Of a stretch of DNA of 64,000 bases, positions 33,545 to 47,130 are shown piece after piece. Below the pieces are notes generated by a model. The model searched no databases and was not told the DNA's origin. It worked only from the letters and a program-made list of their open reading frames with translations. Location: the NCBI GenBank assembly GCA_963402885.1, contig OY727099.1, positions 25,129,001-25,193,000 on the forward strand. The letters are read 5' to 3'. A program made the translations under genes and the position numbers. How positions within the stretch are numbered: position 1 is the stretch's first letter; the number at the start of each line of letters is the position of its first letter. The DNA is from Antedon bifida (taxonomy: Eukaryota > Echinodermata > Crinoidea > Comatulida > Antedonidae).

Positions 33545-33640
33545 ATGTAGCTTGGTGGTTATGATGTCATGGGTTCAAGTCCTGTCATGTCAGGATTTTT
33601 TCCAATGACAATAACAATACAACTCCACTCCCAAAGACTT
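33545..33640 (+). mobile_element. tRNA-like SINE fragment
   Basis: TAGCTTGGTGGTTATGATG fits an A box and GGGTTCAAGTCCTG a B box. The boxes are only about 24 nt apart, closer than in a normal tRNA. Confidence 0.4.
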
Positions 33641-34970
33641 GTAATAAGACTTTGTTAATTAATGTAGAGCATCTTGTGTATATTTTTCGTCTTGTGAACA
33701 GGATTGCCACCTTTAAGAAAGATAGTGAATGAATTCGCCTATCGTTTTTCTTGGCAATCAAAACACCGAATAGGATAGCGAAAGACAAACAACTTGTATA
33801 ATGACACAACATAGACAATACTTAATTCTAAAACCTTTTGAACAAAAGCAGTAAACAAAAACTTGGAGCAATGACCGTGTATCAAACCATGTCTTTGCAA
33901 ATAAACCCATCTGTGTAAAATTGCTGCTGCTCTACAGCTGGGTGCAAAGTGCGAGAATGCGTATTTCATCGCGTCAACAAAACAATTCGATTTTAGAAAT
34001 GTCTACAATAAAATTGTCAAAAGTATGGTAAGTAAGCTCCTTTATAACTTTACTTTAAAAACATACGCAAAATATGTAATATTTTTATGAAAATTATGAT
34101 CTAACGCCAAAGATAACCTGATGCGACACGGCTCGTTTCTATTTTCTTTAAACCGGTTATAACAAGACCACATTTCAGCATATTCAGGTTTACTCAAAAT
34201 AAAACCGGTTTCTCGAACAGTAAAATCTGACATTTTTACCTACGTTTAATTCAATTTTTTTTATTTCGGAAATATTTCATTCATCAAAAAAACGTAAAAA
34301 CAGAAAAAGGAAAAAGAAAATTCGCAACCTCTAAGCTTAAATATATAGAATACTTCCCCATCTACAATACGTTAATTAATATATAATTAATAATTTTCTT
34401 ACCAAATGCTATGATGTTAGAAATGTTAAACCCTGTAGTATACTATTCACAGAATACACTGCAGTGTACAAATGATTTCCTTTATACAAAATCAATAATT
34501 AATTTAAGATTTATTATGCCACTTTATAGCTTTTTCATTACCATTTATTAACTGTGTGAATTATATAGTCAATTATGCATTACAAAGGATACATCAATTA
34601 ATTAGTGTACAACTTAAGGTCAATGACATATTATCTTGTTCAAGGTCAGTGATATACTAGCCAGGTGAGAATTATTAATTATGATAATTAATTAATAAAT
34701 TTATGACTGGTATGCTTGATGGAATTTCAGATGAAATATAACATAATTTATGACAAAATTATGAATCCAATAAATTTATAGAAATAATTATTGAGATAAC
34801 GCTATAAGTATGGTCCCAGGCCAAGGAGCCTGGGTATGAAATTTGGGGAAAATTAAGGGTTGGATTATATTTGGATTACATTAACAACTGGATTTATCTA
34901 AATCTTACCAGAATTTGGGGGTGGGATTATACTTGAACATGGAATTATTTTCAGTCATAGTCAGTTGAGC

Positions 34971-35275
34971 ACTGTGGCGCAGTGGTTAGAGCATTGGACT
35001 TGCAATCAAGAGGTTGTCAGGTTCAAGCCCAACCCGGTCACTGCAGTGTTGAGCAAGATTCTTTATCCACATTGTTCCTCCCCACCCAGGTGATAGAAAT
35101 GGGTACCGGTATGTAAAAAGTACTGGAAAGGTAAATCAAACTCGTTTGTGCGGGAGGAGTGGCGTACCCCCCCCCCCCCCCCCCTCCCCCCCACAAATAT
35201 ACACACTTGTGGAGTGGAGTCTGGCCCAAACGCTAAGGAAATGGAGATAAGCACCGACTTTACCTTTACCATAGT
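34971..35275 (+). mobile_element. tRNA-derived SINE with C-rich tract
   Basis: The A box TGGCGCAGTGGTTAGAGC (34975) and B box GGTTCAAGCCC (35020) sit at normal tRNA spacing. A body with CCCACCCAGGTGATAGAAAT and GGGTACCGG follows, then a poly-C run of about 23 bases at 35168. It ends in repeated TTTACC. It is about 300 bp long and probably near full length. Poly-C gives open reading frames of glycine on the minus strand that are not genes. Confidence 0.75.
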
Positions 35276-35807
35276 CAGTACTATTACATTGCAAGACTAA
35301 AAGTAGCAAATGTTTGTAATTTCTGCAGTATTTATTAATTTTTATCATACTAATATACACACATATTTTTTGAATACTAAAAAATCTAAACTATTAAAAT
35401 ATGATTACAACATAAAATTTGAGTAATTCTGCTCTTATATAACAAAAAATAATAATCTTATAACTAGAAAATTTATTGCAATATACTGCCATAATAAAAC
35501 ACTAAGAATAAAATGAACTATTGTATAAGGGCAGTCATGTTATTGATTTTAAAGACATCAAATATATTAGTGTATATAATTAGTGTCTAATGTAAAACTA
35601 GCATAATAACAAAAATATGAAAATCAATATCCATAAAGCATAAATTACTATTTGTACATCACACAGGTTATATTAATAACCTTTCACTCAATATAACAAA
35701 TTTATTTTTAATTTATAATTTAATTTAGCAATGAAAAATTATGCTATTGTATTACAGTACAGAGAATGAATCAGGGAACATAATTGTATTGAAAGCTGCT
35801 ATGGCCA

Positions 35808-35930
35808 ACCCCTATATAGGAGGCAACTCCTCTATTTAGGAGCCAACCCCTCTATTTAGGGGACACACCCCTATTAAGGGGACACTTTGCTGGGTCCCAA
35901 AGGTTCCCCCTTAATAGGGGTTCCATCGCC
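35808..35930 (+). repeat. CCCTATTAAGGGG hairpin repeat, copy
   Basis: ATGGCCAACCCCTATATAGG, then several TCTATTTAGG units and CACCCCTATTAAGGGGACAC, then TTCCCCCTTAATAGGGGTTC. It is the best-kept hairpin of the family. Confidence 0.75.
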
Positions 35931-36422
35931 TGCCAAATATCTGTTTCACAAGTAACTAATATTAGATCACATAAAATATAAATTTGCATATTATTCTTAA
36001 TCACGGCTAACTGGTTATATCTTGAACTTTTCTTTGGAGAATATTTAAAACATTCGAACCAAGAACCTCCAAAATACAGTATATTCAATACAGAATGTTA
36101 CAATTATCTTTTACTATTATACACGATATCCAGTGATCAAATTAAATTAAAATGCAATCACAACCAATCAAGTTTAACAAAGTCAAAGTTCTGGTATTTT
36201 GACCTTGCTAACAAAAACATATCTCGCATTTCAATGAGCGTATTAATAACATGCGCATACTCTAAAGGCGCTCACACCTGAACTTGATATACGCAGGGAA
36301 GACTGAGTATGGTGCATTGGTATAATTAAGAAGATCACTTGAAATCAGGGGAAGATTCAAGAATGGGGGAGGAGGAAGGAGGCCTGAATAGGAGGTTGTT
36401 CTTCCAGAGAATCCCCTTTCTT

Positions 36423-36583
36423 AAGCTCTGTCTATACTATCAAACTTTATGTGACAAATAAATGTGATGTGTCCATACATGGACATGATGCACTGTCATA
36501 TCACTACCTTATTTGGGCATATCATTATCATATTTGGGTACATTACACTTTTTTGTCAAACTAGTTTAGTGTAGATAAAGCTT
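36423..36583 (+). mobile_element. MITE family 1, copy 12
   Basis: AAGCTCTGTCTATACTATCA, TTTATGTGACA, TCCATACATGGACATGATGC, two internal units, then AGTGTAGATAAAGCTT. Confidence 0.85.
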
Positions 36584-37304
36584 TACACCTATCATAAGGG
36601 GACCAAGTCTCAACCAATCAAATGATGTGGATTTTGACATGTGGTACATGTAAAGACAATAACAATTCCTTATATGGTTTTCTGCTTTAAAAAGAGTGTC
36701 TATGATATGACATGATAATTATGTAACTATTAATCATTTTAAATCTGAGGAAATGAGAACTGGAAATATAGAAGGAAGAAATTCTGATGAATGTAACTCA
36801 TAAGAAAAGGATAACATTGTCAGATGAAATTATGAAGGAAAAACTAAATATTGAAGGTTATAATATAAGATTATCGTTGCTTCTAGAGTGACACAATTTA
36901 TACACAATTTGATTTTTAGTATATACTTTAAAAAGTGCAAATAGACATTATCTTTAAATTACAGCCAAGGCTAGAAAACATCAAATTATTGCTGCTGTGC
37001 TAGACAGATTGTATAAAAAGGCTCATTGCATAGGGATGTGTGACATAACATTATGGATGATATACAAGGTCAGAGGACATTTGTAAGCATTTGGGTTTTT
37101 GCGTTATCTACCAAAATCGGTCGCTATTTAGTCAATCAATTTAATTTACTATGGAGAAGGAAACATTATTAATGTTATTTAACTGATAATTCCAAATTGA
37201 TATTTTAGAATTTGCTCTTTTGTAAATCAAATTTTAATTAACCTAATATATATCAGTTTATTTTTTAATCAAATAAACATTTGAGTTATATCTATATCTT
37301 CAAG

Positions 37305-37353
37305 GATAAAGGGCTATTGTCAGTTTATCCAGGTAAGCTAGGCACAAAATAGA
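37305..37353 (+). repeat. TTTATCCAGGTAAGCTA-type repeat, copy 2
   Basis: CAGTTTATCCAGGTAAGCTA is followed by GGCACAAAATAGACT. The AAAGGGCTATTGT before it resembles AACGGCCTTATGT before copy 3. Confidence 0.6.
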
Positions 37354-38478
37354 CTAATAAACTAAATTTATTTTAAGTTTTGGTATAGCATTATTAAATT
37401 TAAAAAAACTAAAATACTAGAAATTGCAAATTTCAAGCTAGTCCTGTTAGAAAATCTGTCGACATACAGAGAATCAAACAAGAATCATTGAAGCGTCGGA
37501 TAGCCTTCTCGAAGATACATTAGAATGGGGAGGGGTGAGGAGGGGTCACAAATATTAAAGTAGGCCTATACATAATAGCATCTGGCTTAATGTTTTAACA
37601 GACTACTAACTCTTAACTCCCTCCAGCATGAATCTAATTCAGTGGATGTAACAGAACTGTAAAAGTGTGACTGTTTATGAATCCCTAGCGGGAAGATAAT
37701 AATCGTTATCATTATCCCCCAATATGGAAACAAAATAAAATATGGAAGTGGTCATTGCCAAGGCCAATAGTAGTGGCCTGAAGGGACAACTTTAGCCACA
37801 ATATGGAATAGGTCACTGCCAAGGTCAGTTAGCCTGCAGCTACTACTACAACTAGCCTGAAATTAGACGAGTTTCACAACAAGCAGGCTCTACGTAATTA
37901 CAGTATAGCAAGTTACGATATATCATTGTAATTTAATGGCTTCTGTACACAGTAGGCATCCGATCTTATTAATGTAAACATACAGAGTCTATATATTGAA
38001 ACAAGGACCGAGTCAATATTGCAAAACCAACAATTTATCATCAAACAAAACTGTAAAACACTTTCAATGTTTCTAGTAAATTTAACCATCTATTTGAATC
38101 TTCTGTAAATTTAACTATAATAATAATAATTTAATGAAGCGAACAAAATTGTTTGTGTTTTACTTCAATATGAAACAATTTTAGAGTTTAATGTGTAGGT
38201 CTACAGTAAACGACTAGTTTCTCCAATTCTCTTTTTTCGGGGAAGGAGAGGAGAGAGAGATTACGGGAAACTATTAATTGACAATATTGACCAATTAAGT
38301 TAATTTTAATTATTTAGTCCATTTGTTTAAGTAGCATGCTCAGCAACGCCACAAAAGAAATGATGGTCTTATGTTGTGAAATTCCAACTAGAGGGCGTGG
38401 TTTCCACACTGTTCTGTTTTCAGGTCGGGGCAATGAACTATTCTTCTTTTCATATTGTTTTTCTCACTTTAGAAAGTG

Positions 38479-38530
38479 TAACGGCCTTATGTCAGTTTAT
38501 CCAGGTAAGCTAAGTACAAAATTTACTGAC
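38479..38530 (+). repeat. TTTATCCAGGTAAGCTA-type repeat, copy 3
   Basis: CAGTTTATCCAGGTAAGCTA is followed by AGTACAAAATTTACTGACC. It is very close to copy 2 over about 40 bp. Confidence 0.6.
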
Positions 38531-40614
38531 CAATCAAATTATGTTAAATTTAGTAGGTATTATCATTAATAGGCAACTCCATTTTCATCATAATCATGCA
38601 AGAAATACAGTATTCCTGAATACATTATGTTTGAAAAATTGAGCACTGACCTCAATTAATTAGCATATGACCTTTAGAAATGATGTCATCTAGATCTGCT
38701 CACTCCTTAATTAATATTAACCACCTGACGCCGCCTAAAGCAATTGGTCATATGTCAAATTACCTGTTACATCCTATTTCAAATTGTAATAAATTATGCA
38801 ATTATTTTGTGAAATATTAATAGTTATACTATAGATTCATAATTTTCTAAAACACAACTATAATTGAAACGCAATTTAAGGACAGTGTACACCAAAATGT
38901 AATTTTTTTAAATACAATCCCTGCTATAATAACCAATGATAATTTGAATACAGAAAGATACAGAGTTAGTTAGTACCTCAAATCAATATCAGTATGATAA
39001 TAGTAAATTTTTGCAAATGGTGTCTTTGTATTTGTCACTATAACATGTCCCCTTATCTGTCACTTCCCACACTGACAATCACCTGTCCTCATTTCTTCTC
39101 TACTGATTCCTATTAATTTACTAATTTCAAATAACCTTGTTGATGTTTTGACAAAATACTGATAACAATTTTACCTGTAAACTTGACGTAAACATTGACC
39201 TAAAGTGCTGTGGGGTATTGCTAAACCCTGCAAACCTAAAAAATACATAGCAAACCCCATCAAACCAACATAAAAGTTATTGAATCGTGTAGTGTACTAC
39301 ACGCAGATTTTGGACCATCAAAATGAAGATCATGGAATATTAACAACTTTATCAACCTATTTATTTTGTCCCTATTTAGGAGGTTAGGTTCAGTTTATTC
39401 AGGGGTTAGGTTTGATTTATTCACAGGTTAGATTGATAAGTTTTAAAATTCTATGTGTGCATGCTGCTATCTTCAATTTGATGGTCCGAATATACAGGTA
39501 CAGGTCAGTAGGTAAGGTATAAAATGCTGATAAGGTGAAAAAAGCGCCCTTATCAAACACAAACAATTTTCTTGGATGTACTGTGCGTATGCACCAGTGG
39601 TGTACAGCTATACAATCACAAATTATGTAAATAATATCATATATAATATCATCAGTTTTACATAATATAAAAATATTATTATTATTACAAAAGTAAAATA
39701 AAACACAGAGAATAATTGCCAGTCAGCAATATAACAATGAAGCATTAACTTCCTACCTTTGATCTCACAAGTAGAGATTGACCTACGAGAGTCACTCGGC
39801 AATCAATGAAATCTCGCAGCCACCGGTGACGAAGGGGCTCAATTTAGATGCGTGTGTTTCATAATTTCATAATTAATTACGTTACCAATGATCTATCAAT
39901 CACTCTTAGCAAAACAAAACACTTAGCCACGGCAAATGGCCATTTAGTTATGATGTATCACATACGGTAAGATGCTGATCGACGACAAAGGTATCGGCAT
40001 CACATCAGCGCTTCAAACACCTCGCGTTTGACTTGCAATCTCACAGCCAATGGCTAGACTAGATAGTCCCTACTCATCAATGATTTTGTTCCTGAGTAAT
40101 TAGTCCATTTACGACAGGTATCAATACACCGTATTATTCCCTCGGGGGGAAAATAGGTAATACATACTGGTTTCGTTGACTGTTATTATAATGTACTGTA
40201 CCAGAATACAACATGTTATTACAATGATTCAATTAATAGATCTCCTATGAGATACATTAACCGTAGTAGCTATCAGGCTGGTCCAATGTAACATGTAATT
40301 ACAATGAGTTTGAAAATCTGATATTGATCAAGTTTGAACAATCTAGGTCAGTGCAAAGTGGTTATTAGTTAAAATAATCAAAAACATCAATGCTCAACAA
40401 TATTATGCAAATTTATTCATAATAAATCTTTTATAAAATATTAAATTACAGCGTATTGACAATAGATTTATCAATTATCAGGTCAGTTTGATATTATTAT
40501 TAGTAATGAAACAGAAAATAATTTTATAGGATGTTTACAATATAGTGTTTAAATTATTATTTATTTATAGTAATTAGTCTTGTTTATTCTTAATTCATTT
40601 ATATGTTATTTTAC

Positions 40615-40670
40615 TTTCTATGGACCAGTGATTCCGAAATTAAAGACTGAATGAAAATGAATGAATTATT
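40615..40670 (+). mobile_element. Retroposon 3' tail with AATGAATG
   Basis: TGGACCAGTGATTCCGAAAT then TAAAGACTGAATGAAAATGA. It is related to the tails at 215 and 2655. Confidence 0.45.
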
Positions 40671-42289
40671 ACTATCAAAGCATTAATACAAATTACTGTA
40701 TAAACATTGATATAATTCCATTTTGATTTGCATTCAATTAGAATCTAACACCTTTTACTTTACTTAACCACTAGACCATACTGTAGATGGTCTTGATGGT
40801 AACAAATCATGGGAGATCAGATCAATGTTATTTTAGAAACTACAATTTGATGAATATAATATTTTTTATTAAGATGGAACTTTTCTAAGAACATAAGGAT
40901 ATCATATAAAGATTAAAATATTCTTCAAATTATTCCACAATTTTATTACATTTGGGGGATTTCCCTGATTTTTACCTATAATGCGGGTGAAGTGTTTCAC
41001 AGAAAAGTAATCAGCAATTTCATCGTTCATAACTGATTGAAAGTTCACAATTATATTTCGTGACAAGCTTTACCAATACATAAAAACATAATAACAAAGT
41101 AGTATTCATTATCATCATCACACTCGTTTTTTCTACCACAAGTTTGTAAATCAAAATGCGCATCAACAATGAGGTAATACTACGTAAAAGCTGTAAGATA
41201 AATAAATAAATTTCTCAAATATCATTAGAGTAATATTACTAATTTAACATTATGTCTAGTGAAATTATTAACTGGATATGCGGATAGAGATAAGTAGTAC
41301 TTCAGATCATATTTTTGCTATCCTTTTCCGTACGGAATGACAAGTTTAATACGGATGTGATAATAAGTTTTCCAACAAAACCAACACTACAGTATTCAAA
41401 AGCAACACTAAGTGTAAATAAATAAATTTATTGTAAAGCTTTTGGTCGCGTGTAGAAATTGAGATTAATTGTTGATGATTACCACAACTATGATGATAAT
41501 AATAACAACTATAATCTTCTATTATGCTAACCATACCACGATATGATTTAATATTTTAGCTTATGACACACTTGACAGAAATGCTTGAAGGTACTTAAAA
41601 ATAATCCTTCATGAACTCAAAATGAACCGACTAACTGGAAACAAAGGGATGACAAATGTGAGCATATTACCAACGACATTGACTAGAACAATATCTAGAC
41701 AAACAATGTTCAAAATTTAAAACACCATAAGTTTGAGAAAATTATTTTTAAAAAAAACATTAAAAAAACAAATTAAAAAAAATTGGAAATATTTTCTTTT
41801 TATATTTATATAACATGCTTTAATCTATTTAATATTCATAATTAATTAAGTTAATTTTTTTTTTTTTTTTTTTTTAATTTTTTTTTCCAAAAAAGACAAA
41901 TAATGGCACAAATAGCCAGAAGGCTGAAACCATATTTTACAATACAAAATGTATAATTGATTATGGAGATGGGTTCAACTTTGTAGTCGAATTTTGGACA
42001 AACTAAACACAACACAAGAACTCAAGTGGGAACCATTTTAAACATAATATGTAACTTGTTTAGCTTCTCAGTTTCTTAACTCTGACAAGCTTCATAGAAC
42101 TTGCTTATAATTGCTGCACAATCCTAAAGTAATTAAGCGTGATATATGATCACTGTTGTTCATGGCTATGCAACGGTCAATTTGGCAATCATAAGGGTCT
42201 TTGTCTACGACAAAAAAATTGTGTGATAGAAGACACTGTACAATCAAGAAATCCATACCAATGATACAAGAGAAATAACTATTAACAGA

Positions 42290-42870
42290 TGCAATTAAGG
42301 AAGAAAGATGAATTGGAAGGCAAAAGAAAAGAGGACAGCAAAAAGGAGAAAGGAAAACAAGAAAGGGGGGAAAAAGGGAAAAAAGGAAAAAAGGAAAAAA
42401 GAAAGGGAGGAAAATGGGAAAAAAGGAAAAAGGAAAGGGAGGAAAATGGGAAAAAAGGAAAAAGGAAAGGGAGGAAAATGGGAAAAAAGGAAAAAGGAAA
42501 GGGAGGAAAATGGGAAAAAAGGAAAAAGGAAAGGGAGGAAAATGGGAAAAAAGGAAAAAAGAAAGGGAGGAAAAAGAAAGAAAAAAAAGAAAAGGAGGAA
42601 GAAGGGAGAAAAGAAAAAAAAAGAAAGGGAGGAAGGCAAAAAAGAAAAAAGGGAAAGGAGAGAAGAAAGGAAAGAGAACAAGAAAAAATAAAAGAGGAAA
42701 GGACAAAAAGAAAAGAAGAAAAAAAGAAAAAGGAAAAAAGTGAAAGAAGGACAGAAAATAGATAGGAAAGGGAAAAGAAGTGAGAAATGGAGAAAGGAAG
42801 AAAGGAAAGAAGCGAAGATAATGAGGAAAGAATGATTGGAAAAGAGAAAAGGAAAAAGAAGGAATGACTG
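42290..42870 (+). repeat. Long polypurine tract with 32-bp minisatellite
   Basis: About 580 bp are almost purely G and A on the plus strand. Between about 42400 and 42560 a 32-bp unit (GGGAGGAAAATGGGAAAAAA plus GGAAAAAGGAAA) repeats about five times. The overlapping long ORFs are Lys/Glu/Gly or Phe/Ser/Pro low-complexity products and not genes. Such a tract could form triplex DNA (inference). Confidence 0.9.
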
Positions 42871-45531
42871 AAGGAATAAATTTGTGAACTAGTTTCAAAA
42901 TATCCTCATAATATTATTCAAAAGCGACATAATTTAATCTGTTTCATAATATTATTATTTAATATTAATATTTGAGACTGTAAATTTAAATTATCTTTGA
43001 AAATCCAATATTAGATTTGACTATTTTAAATTGTTAATGCATCAAATGTCAAAATCAACACCTAGGGACTTTTTACATTTTTATTATTGTCAAATTTTCA
43101 ATAATATGACGGGCTAAAACAACTTTTCTGTTAGTAAAAGTAATTTTATGCTATAAATATCTTGTTTTGGTTTAATACAGTAGAATATAATTCATAGCAT
43201 TTTATTGCATCTCAAAGAATTTGAAGTTTTGACAATGATGTTTTTTAAATTTTGTATTAAAAAGATATTTGACAAAACATCCTAAGAAAAACATATTTTC
43301 ATAGCAACATGCGAACAACGTGATCTTTGTTTAATGTCAAAAATATAAAAAACACACAAACTTACCAAAACTAAATAAAGATATATCCTTGATTTTCAGA
43401 AAACTACACAATTTTTGGTCCGAACTAGTTTAACATCCATTCATACAATAAAAGCAGAAACAATTAAATTGTGTTGCACTCTCAAAGGAATACACATTTA
43501 AACCAATCTTTAATCGAGAGAATCCAAGCAAATAATATCTTCTTATAATTAGTAAATCAACTGCACTTTATTTTAATAAGCTTAATTAATTAGTTGCGGG
43601 ACAAAGTCGAAACGCTCAACTGTATTTTGTTAATCAATTTTTCCTGGCCTTAAGCAACTTTATGAGGCGTGGTAATAACAATTAGTTTGTTTAATTGCAT
43701 TACTTTAATTATTCATTGTTTTACATAACAGGATACATTTCAATTAAACATGAAAATAACTCATACTTATATTAATTTAAAACCATTAATTTATAAGTGA
43801 ATACTTTATATGGAGTTAAACAACTACTGTTTCTATTTTTTAGGGCAATGTAACTTTCCATGGTGGATCAAAGAGTCGAGTCAAGTGACCAGGGGTGCCG
43901 CGCAAAACCAAAGCCATAAAATTGGCACCGTTTTAAGGCACTCCTCTTTAGTGGTAGTCTTCTTGGATAAAAGGGAGAGCTAGGTGTGATGTGATGTGAT
44001 TATGAGGAACACATTTAACCTTTAGGAAGAGGTTACCTCGGTATACTGTTCCTTTTTTTTTGCCAAATCCAAATATCTTCAATTGAGCACAAAATGATGT
44101 AAACAAACAAATTAAATTGTGTGCTTTTACAAAATTATTTTTAATATTAAGATAATCACAATCACATTAAACGATTGTGTTTAGGAAAATCGGTATACAT
44201 TTAAAATATGGAATAGAAGTTTGTAATGTTGATATGACTGTCAATGCCTGCTATCTATACTGTACAATATAATATAACAGAATCATCACTCGCTTCAGCT
44301 ATTACTACAGCAAATGATATTCTAAAAATACATTCAAAATGTCAAATTGGTACGTCTTGGGAAATAAAATCTCCTGTTAGTTTAATTGATGGTACAATCT
44401 AATCTCTTGAATAGAGATGCTACGGTGATTTACCACTCAGAAGTGACAATTATACAGAAATAATAAACTATTTCATATAGCCTATGGGTATAGCGTTGAT
44501 ACATCGGCTATAAGAAGCTTTGTTTGGCTAGTGTTTCGTTTCAATTTATGCGTTAATTATCCCGTAAACCTACAAATGATCAATCCACTGATCACATGAA
44601 TAAATAAACAGTAATTCACCTTTAATTATCACTCTACTAAATTAATAAGTAGTAGTTAACCCAGACAATTAATTTAGCAAATCACTACAGTGCTATAGCT
44701 ATTAATCTAACTAAATATAATAGATATAAAAATACTAATAATGTTATTGTGTGGATGAATATGAAAAATGTGAAAATCTTTTTTTAATGCTTTTAAGGCA
44801 AATTTAAACAGACGAGTGATAACAGAATCTGTATCTATTCTGGATGGAAACCGCCCGTCCGCTCCATGTTGTGTGTAATGGTCATAAGGAATAACATAGA
44901 TTCTATATTTATATTACCGTTACCACCCGTCTGTGTAAATTGGTCTTTACAATATATCCTAAAATTCTATGAATCTTCAGTGTAGGTACAGTAGGTTAAG
45001 GCAAGAAATGCAGATTAGGTCCTATTACAGACAGCAACAATCAGGGTGCAACGCCTTCCATAATCAGCACACCATAAGTTGTGACATCATAGTTGTACTA
45101 TAGAGATATTGTACAACAAACTAATAGTGGTATTCAAATCCTAGTAATAGTCATCATCATCATCATCCTAACTGTGCAGAACCTCATTTGAATATAGTCT
45201 CACATGGGTTGGTCACATTATGCAGCTGGGCTTCCTAATTTTCCTTAAATTTTGTGTTCCACACGTTTCATACAGTATTATAGTTATCACCCTGTAAATG
45301 TTTAGTAAGTTGACTTCAATTCCTTGAACTGACGCATTCTTTCGTACTATTACTGTAGATTAGATTATAAAATCTTTTAAATTGACAGTAGCTATTTTTA
45401 TAAAGAAAAATCTGATGCAGTAGTTTGATGTTGCCAATCTGTTTAGTTGTGGACAAATGTTTGTTGTGTACTTCAAATTAAATAGAGTAATGGTAATTTT
45501 TAAAGTCTCAATCAAAAGGAGGAAGTGTGTA

Positions 45532-45690
45532 AAGTTATGTCTACACTATCAAACAAGTTTGAAAAAAAAGTGTGTATGTGCCCAAATATGGTAGTAATAT
45601 ACCAAAATATGGTAGTGGTATGACATCATCATGTCCATGGGCACATCACATTTTATTGTCACATAAAGTTTGATAGTGTAGACAGAGCTT
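45532..45690 (-). mobile_element. MITE family 1, copy 13
   Basis: Reverse orientation: AAGTTATGTCTACACTATCA at the left, two AAATATGGTAGT units, core CATCATGTCCATGGGCACAT, right end GATAGTGTAGACAGAGCTT. Confidence 0.85.
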
Positions 45691-46065
45691 AAATATGGAA
45701 AACAGACATCTATTTTTGTAAATAAAAACCTGTACAGATGGTGAATACTCCCAATGCTCGACATTGTTTTAGAATTCCTTTGTCTTGTCTCCAAACATAA
45801 ACGAATGAATACTGAGTGCTAAATCTATGCGACTAAAATAGTTGCTAACTGCATCATTTTAAGCTTTTATTAAGCCTATCGTATAATTAAAAGGATTATC
45901 AATGCATTAAAAACAAAATACTTTTAAATAGTGCCATTGTTCAATGTCATTTACCTAGTGCATCTCAATATAGGGTCAAAGGTTACAGCTGCGATTTGTT
46001 CCTCAGTGACAAAGCATGATATGAAATCTTTAACATTTGAACTTAAAATGAGTAATGTATGAGGA

Positions 46066-46100
46066 GTGCCGCTTACCTGGATAAACCAACATTTAGAATG
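46066..46100 (-). repeat. TTTATCCAGGTAAGC-type repeat, copy 4 (inverted)
   Basis: The plus strand reads GCCGCTTACCTGGATAAACC, the reverse complement of GGTTTATCCAGGTAAGC. The flank beyond differs, so it is a short remnant. Confidence 0.45.
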
Positions 46101-46267
46101 ATAAGGATTTTCAGTCAAAACACACCCTACCTGGAAATAAGACAGTCCACAAACTGCACACCCTAGATGGGCATCCCATCATATTATATTACATTAATTT
46201 CTTTTCATAATGTTAATATTGCCGTAGAAAAGTTTGTCAAGGTAAAAAAGTAAATCAACAATAATTG

Positions 46268-46666
46268 TGCTACACTCAACAAGAATTAGGCTACACTCAA
46301 CAGGAATTAGGCTACACTCAACAGGAATTAGGCTACACTCAACAGGAATTAGGCTACACTCAACAGGAATTAGGCTACACTCAACAGGAATTAGGCTACA
46401 CTCAACAAGAATTAGGCTACACTCAACAGGAATTAGGCTACACTCAACAGGAATTAGGCTACACTCAACAGGAATTAGGCTACACTCAACAGGAATTAGG
46501 CTACACTCAACAAGAATTAGGCTACACTCAACAGGAATTAGGCTACACTCAACAGGAATTAGGCTACACTCAACAGGAATTAGGCTACACTCAACAGGAA
46601 TTAGGCTACACTCAACAGGAATTAGGCTACACTCAACAGGAATTAGGCTACACTCAACAGGAATTT
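46268..46666 (+). repeat. 21-bp minisatellite, 19 units
   Basis: The unit is GGCTACACTCAACAGGAATT plus A, 19 copies, nearly identical. Units 1, 7 and 12 carry AAGAA instead of AGGAA. The unit length is a multiple of three, so frames stay open: one reads as 19 heptads of GYTQQEL, another as LHSTGIR. No signal peptide, splice site or non-repeat coding flank supports a gene, so I treat it as a satellite. Confidence 0.9.
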
Positions 46667-47130
46667 GTGTTTGCTATCTTGTCTTGAGTGTTATCTATCC
46701 TCTTCCAATGAAATATTCTCATTTGAAAACTTTTTCAGAACACTCCTATTTTATATGAAATGAAAACTCCCTGATAACAAAAAATCATAATAAAACCTTG
46801 AAAAATTAAGCATAAAACACCACCCACACACATTTTTGATTGATGAGTTTAACTAACTGTATTAAACAAATAGTCATTATTCATAATTAAAAACAAAGTA
46901 ACCTTTTAGAATTAACTAACTTAAAGTACTTACATTAACAAGTGAATTAAATAGTAAAGTAAAATAAATTACTGTTGTTATGGTGATTTTAAACATTTAC
47001 TTCCAAACACTGACATCACAAAGAACATTTTGTGTGTTTTTTTTTTCAAAGTAAAAAAAAGTCTTGATGTCATGATGAATTACTATTTTAACAAATTCTA
47101 CACTCATTCAAGTTCATGCAATGTAATCTA

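Noticed and set aside
34042..34233. Minus-strand ORF starting MSDFTVRETGFILSKPEY and a nearby plus-strand ATG with a TATG|GTAAGT donor
   Set aside because: The composition looks real, but no second exon or family could be identified and the acceptor or promoter context is weak.
35038..35360. Three overlapping minus-strand ORFs with poly-glycine
   Set aside because: They read through the poly-C run of a tRNA-derived SINE in different frames.
42092..42898. Long ORFs on both strands, up to 268 codons on the minus strand, in the purine tract
   Set aside because: The products are simple-sequence Phe/Ser/Pro or Lys/Glu/Gly with no domain. They arise because the tract lacks stop codons on either strand.
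46268..46666. CRISPR-like array
   Set aside because: Units are contiguous 21-mers with no spacers, in an animal genome. The arrays at 21854 and 52831 are likewise minisatellites.
46265..46758. Heptad-repeat proteins GYTQQEL or LHSTGIR
   Set aside because: The 21-bp satellite stays open by period alone. There is no flanking coding sequence, leader or splice site.
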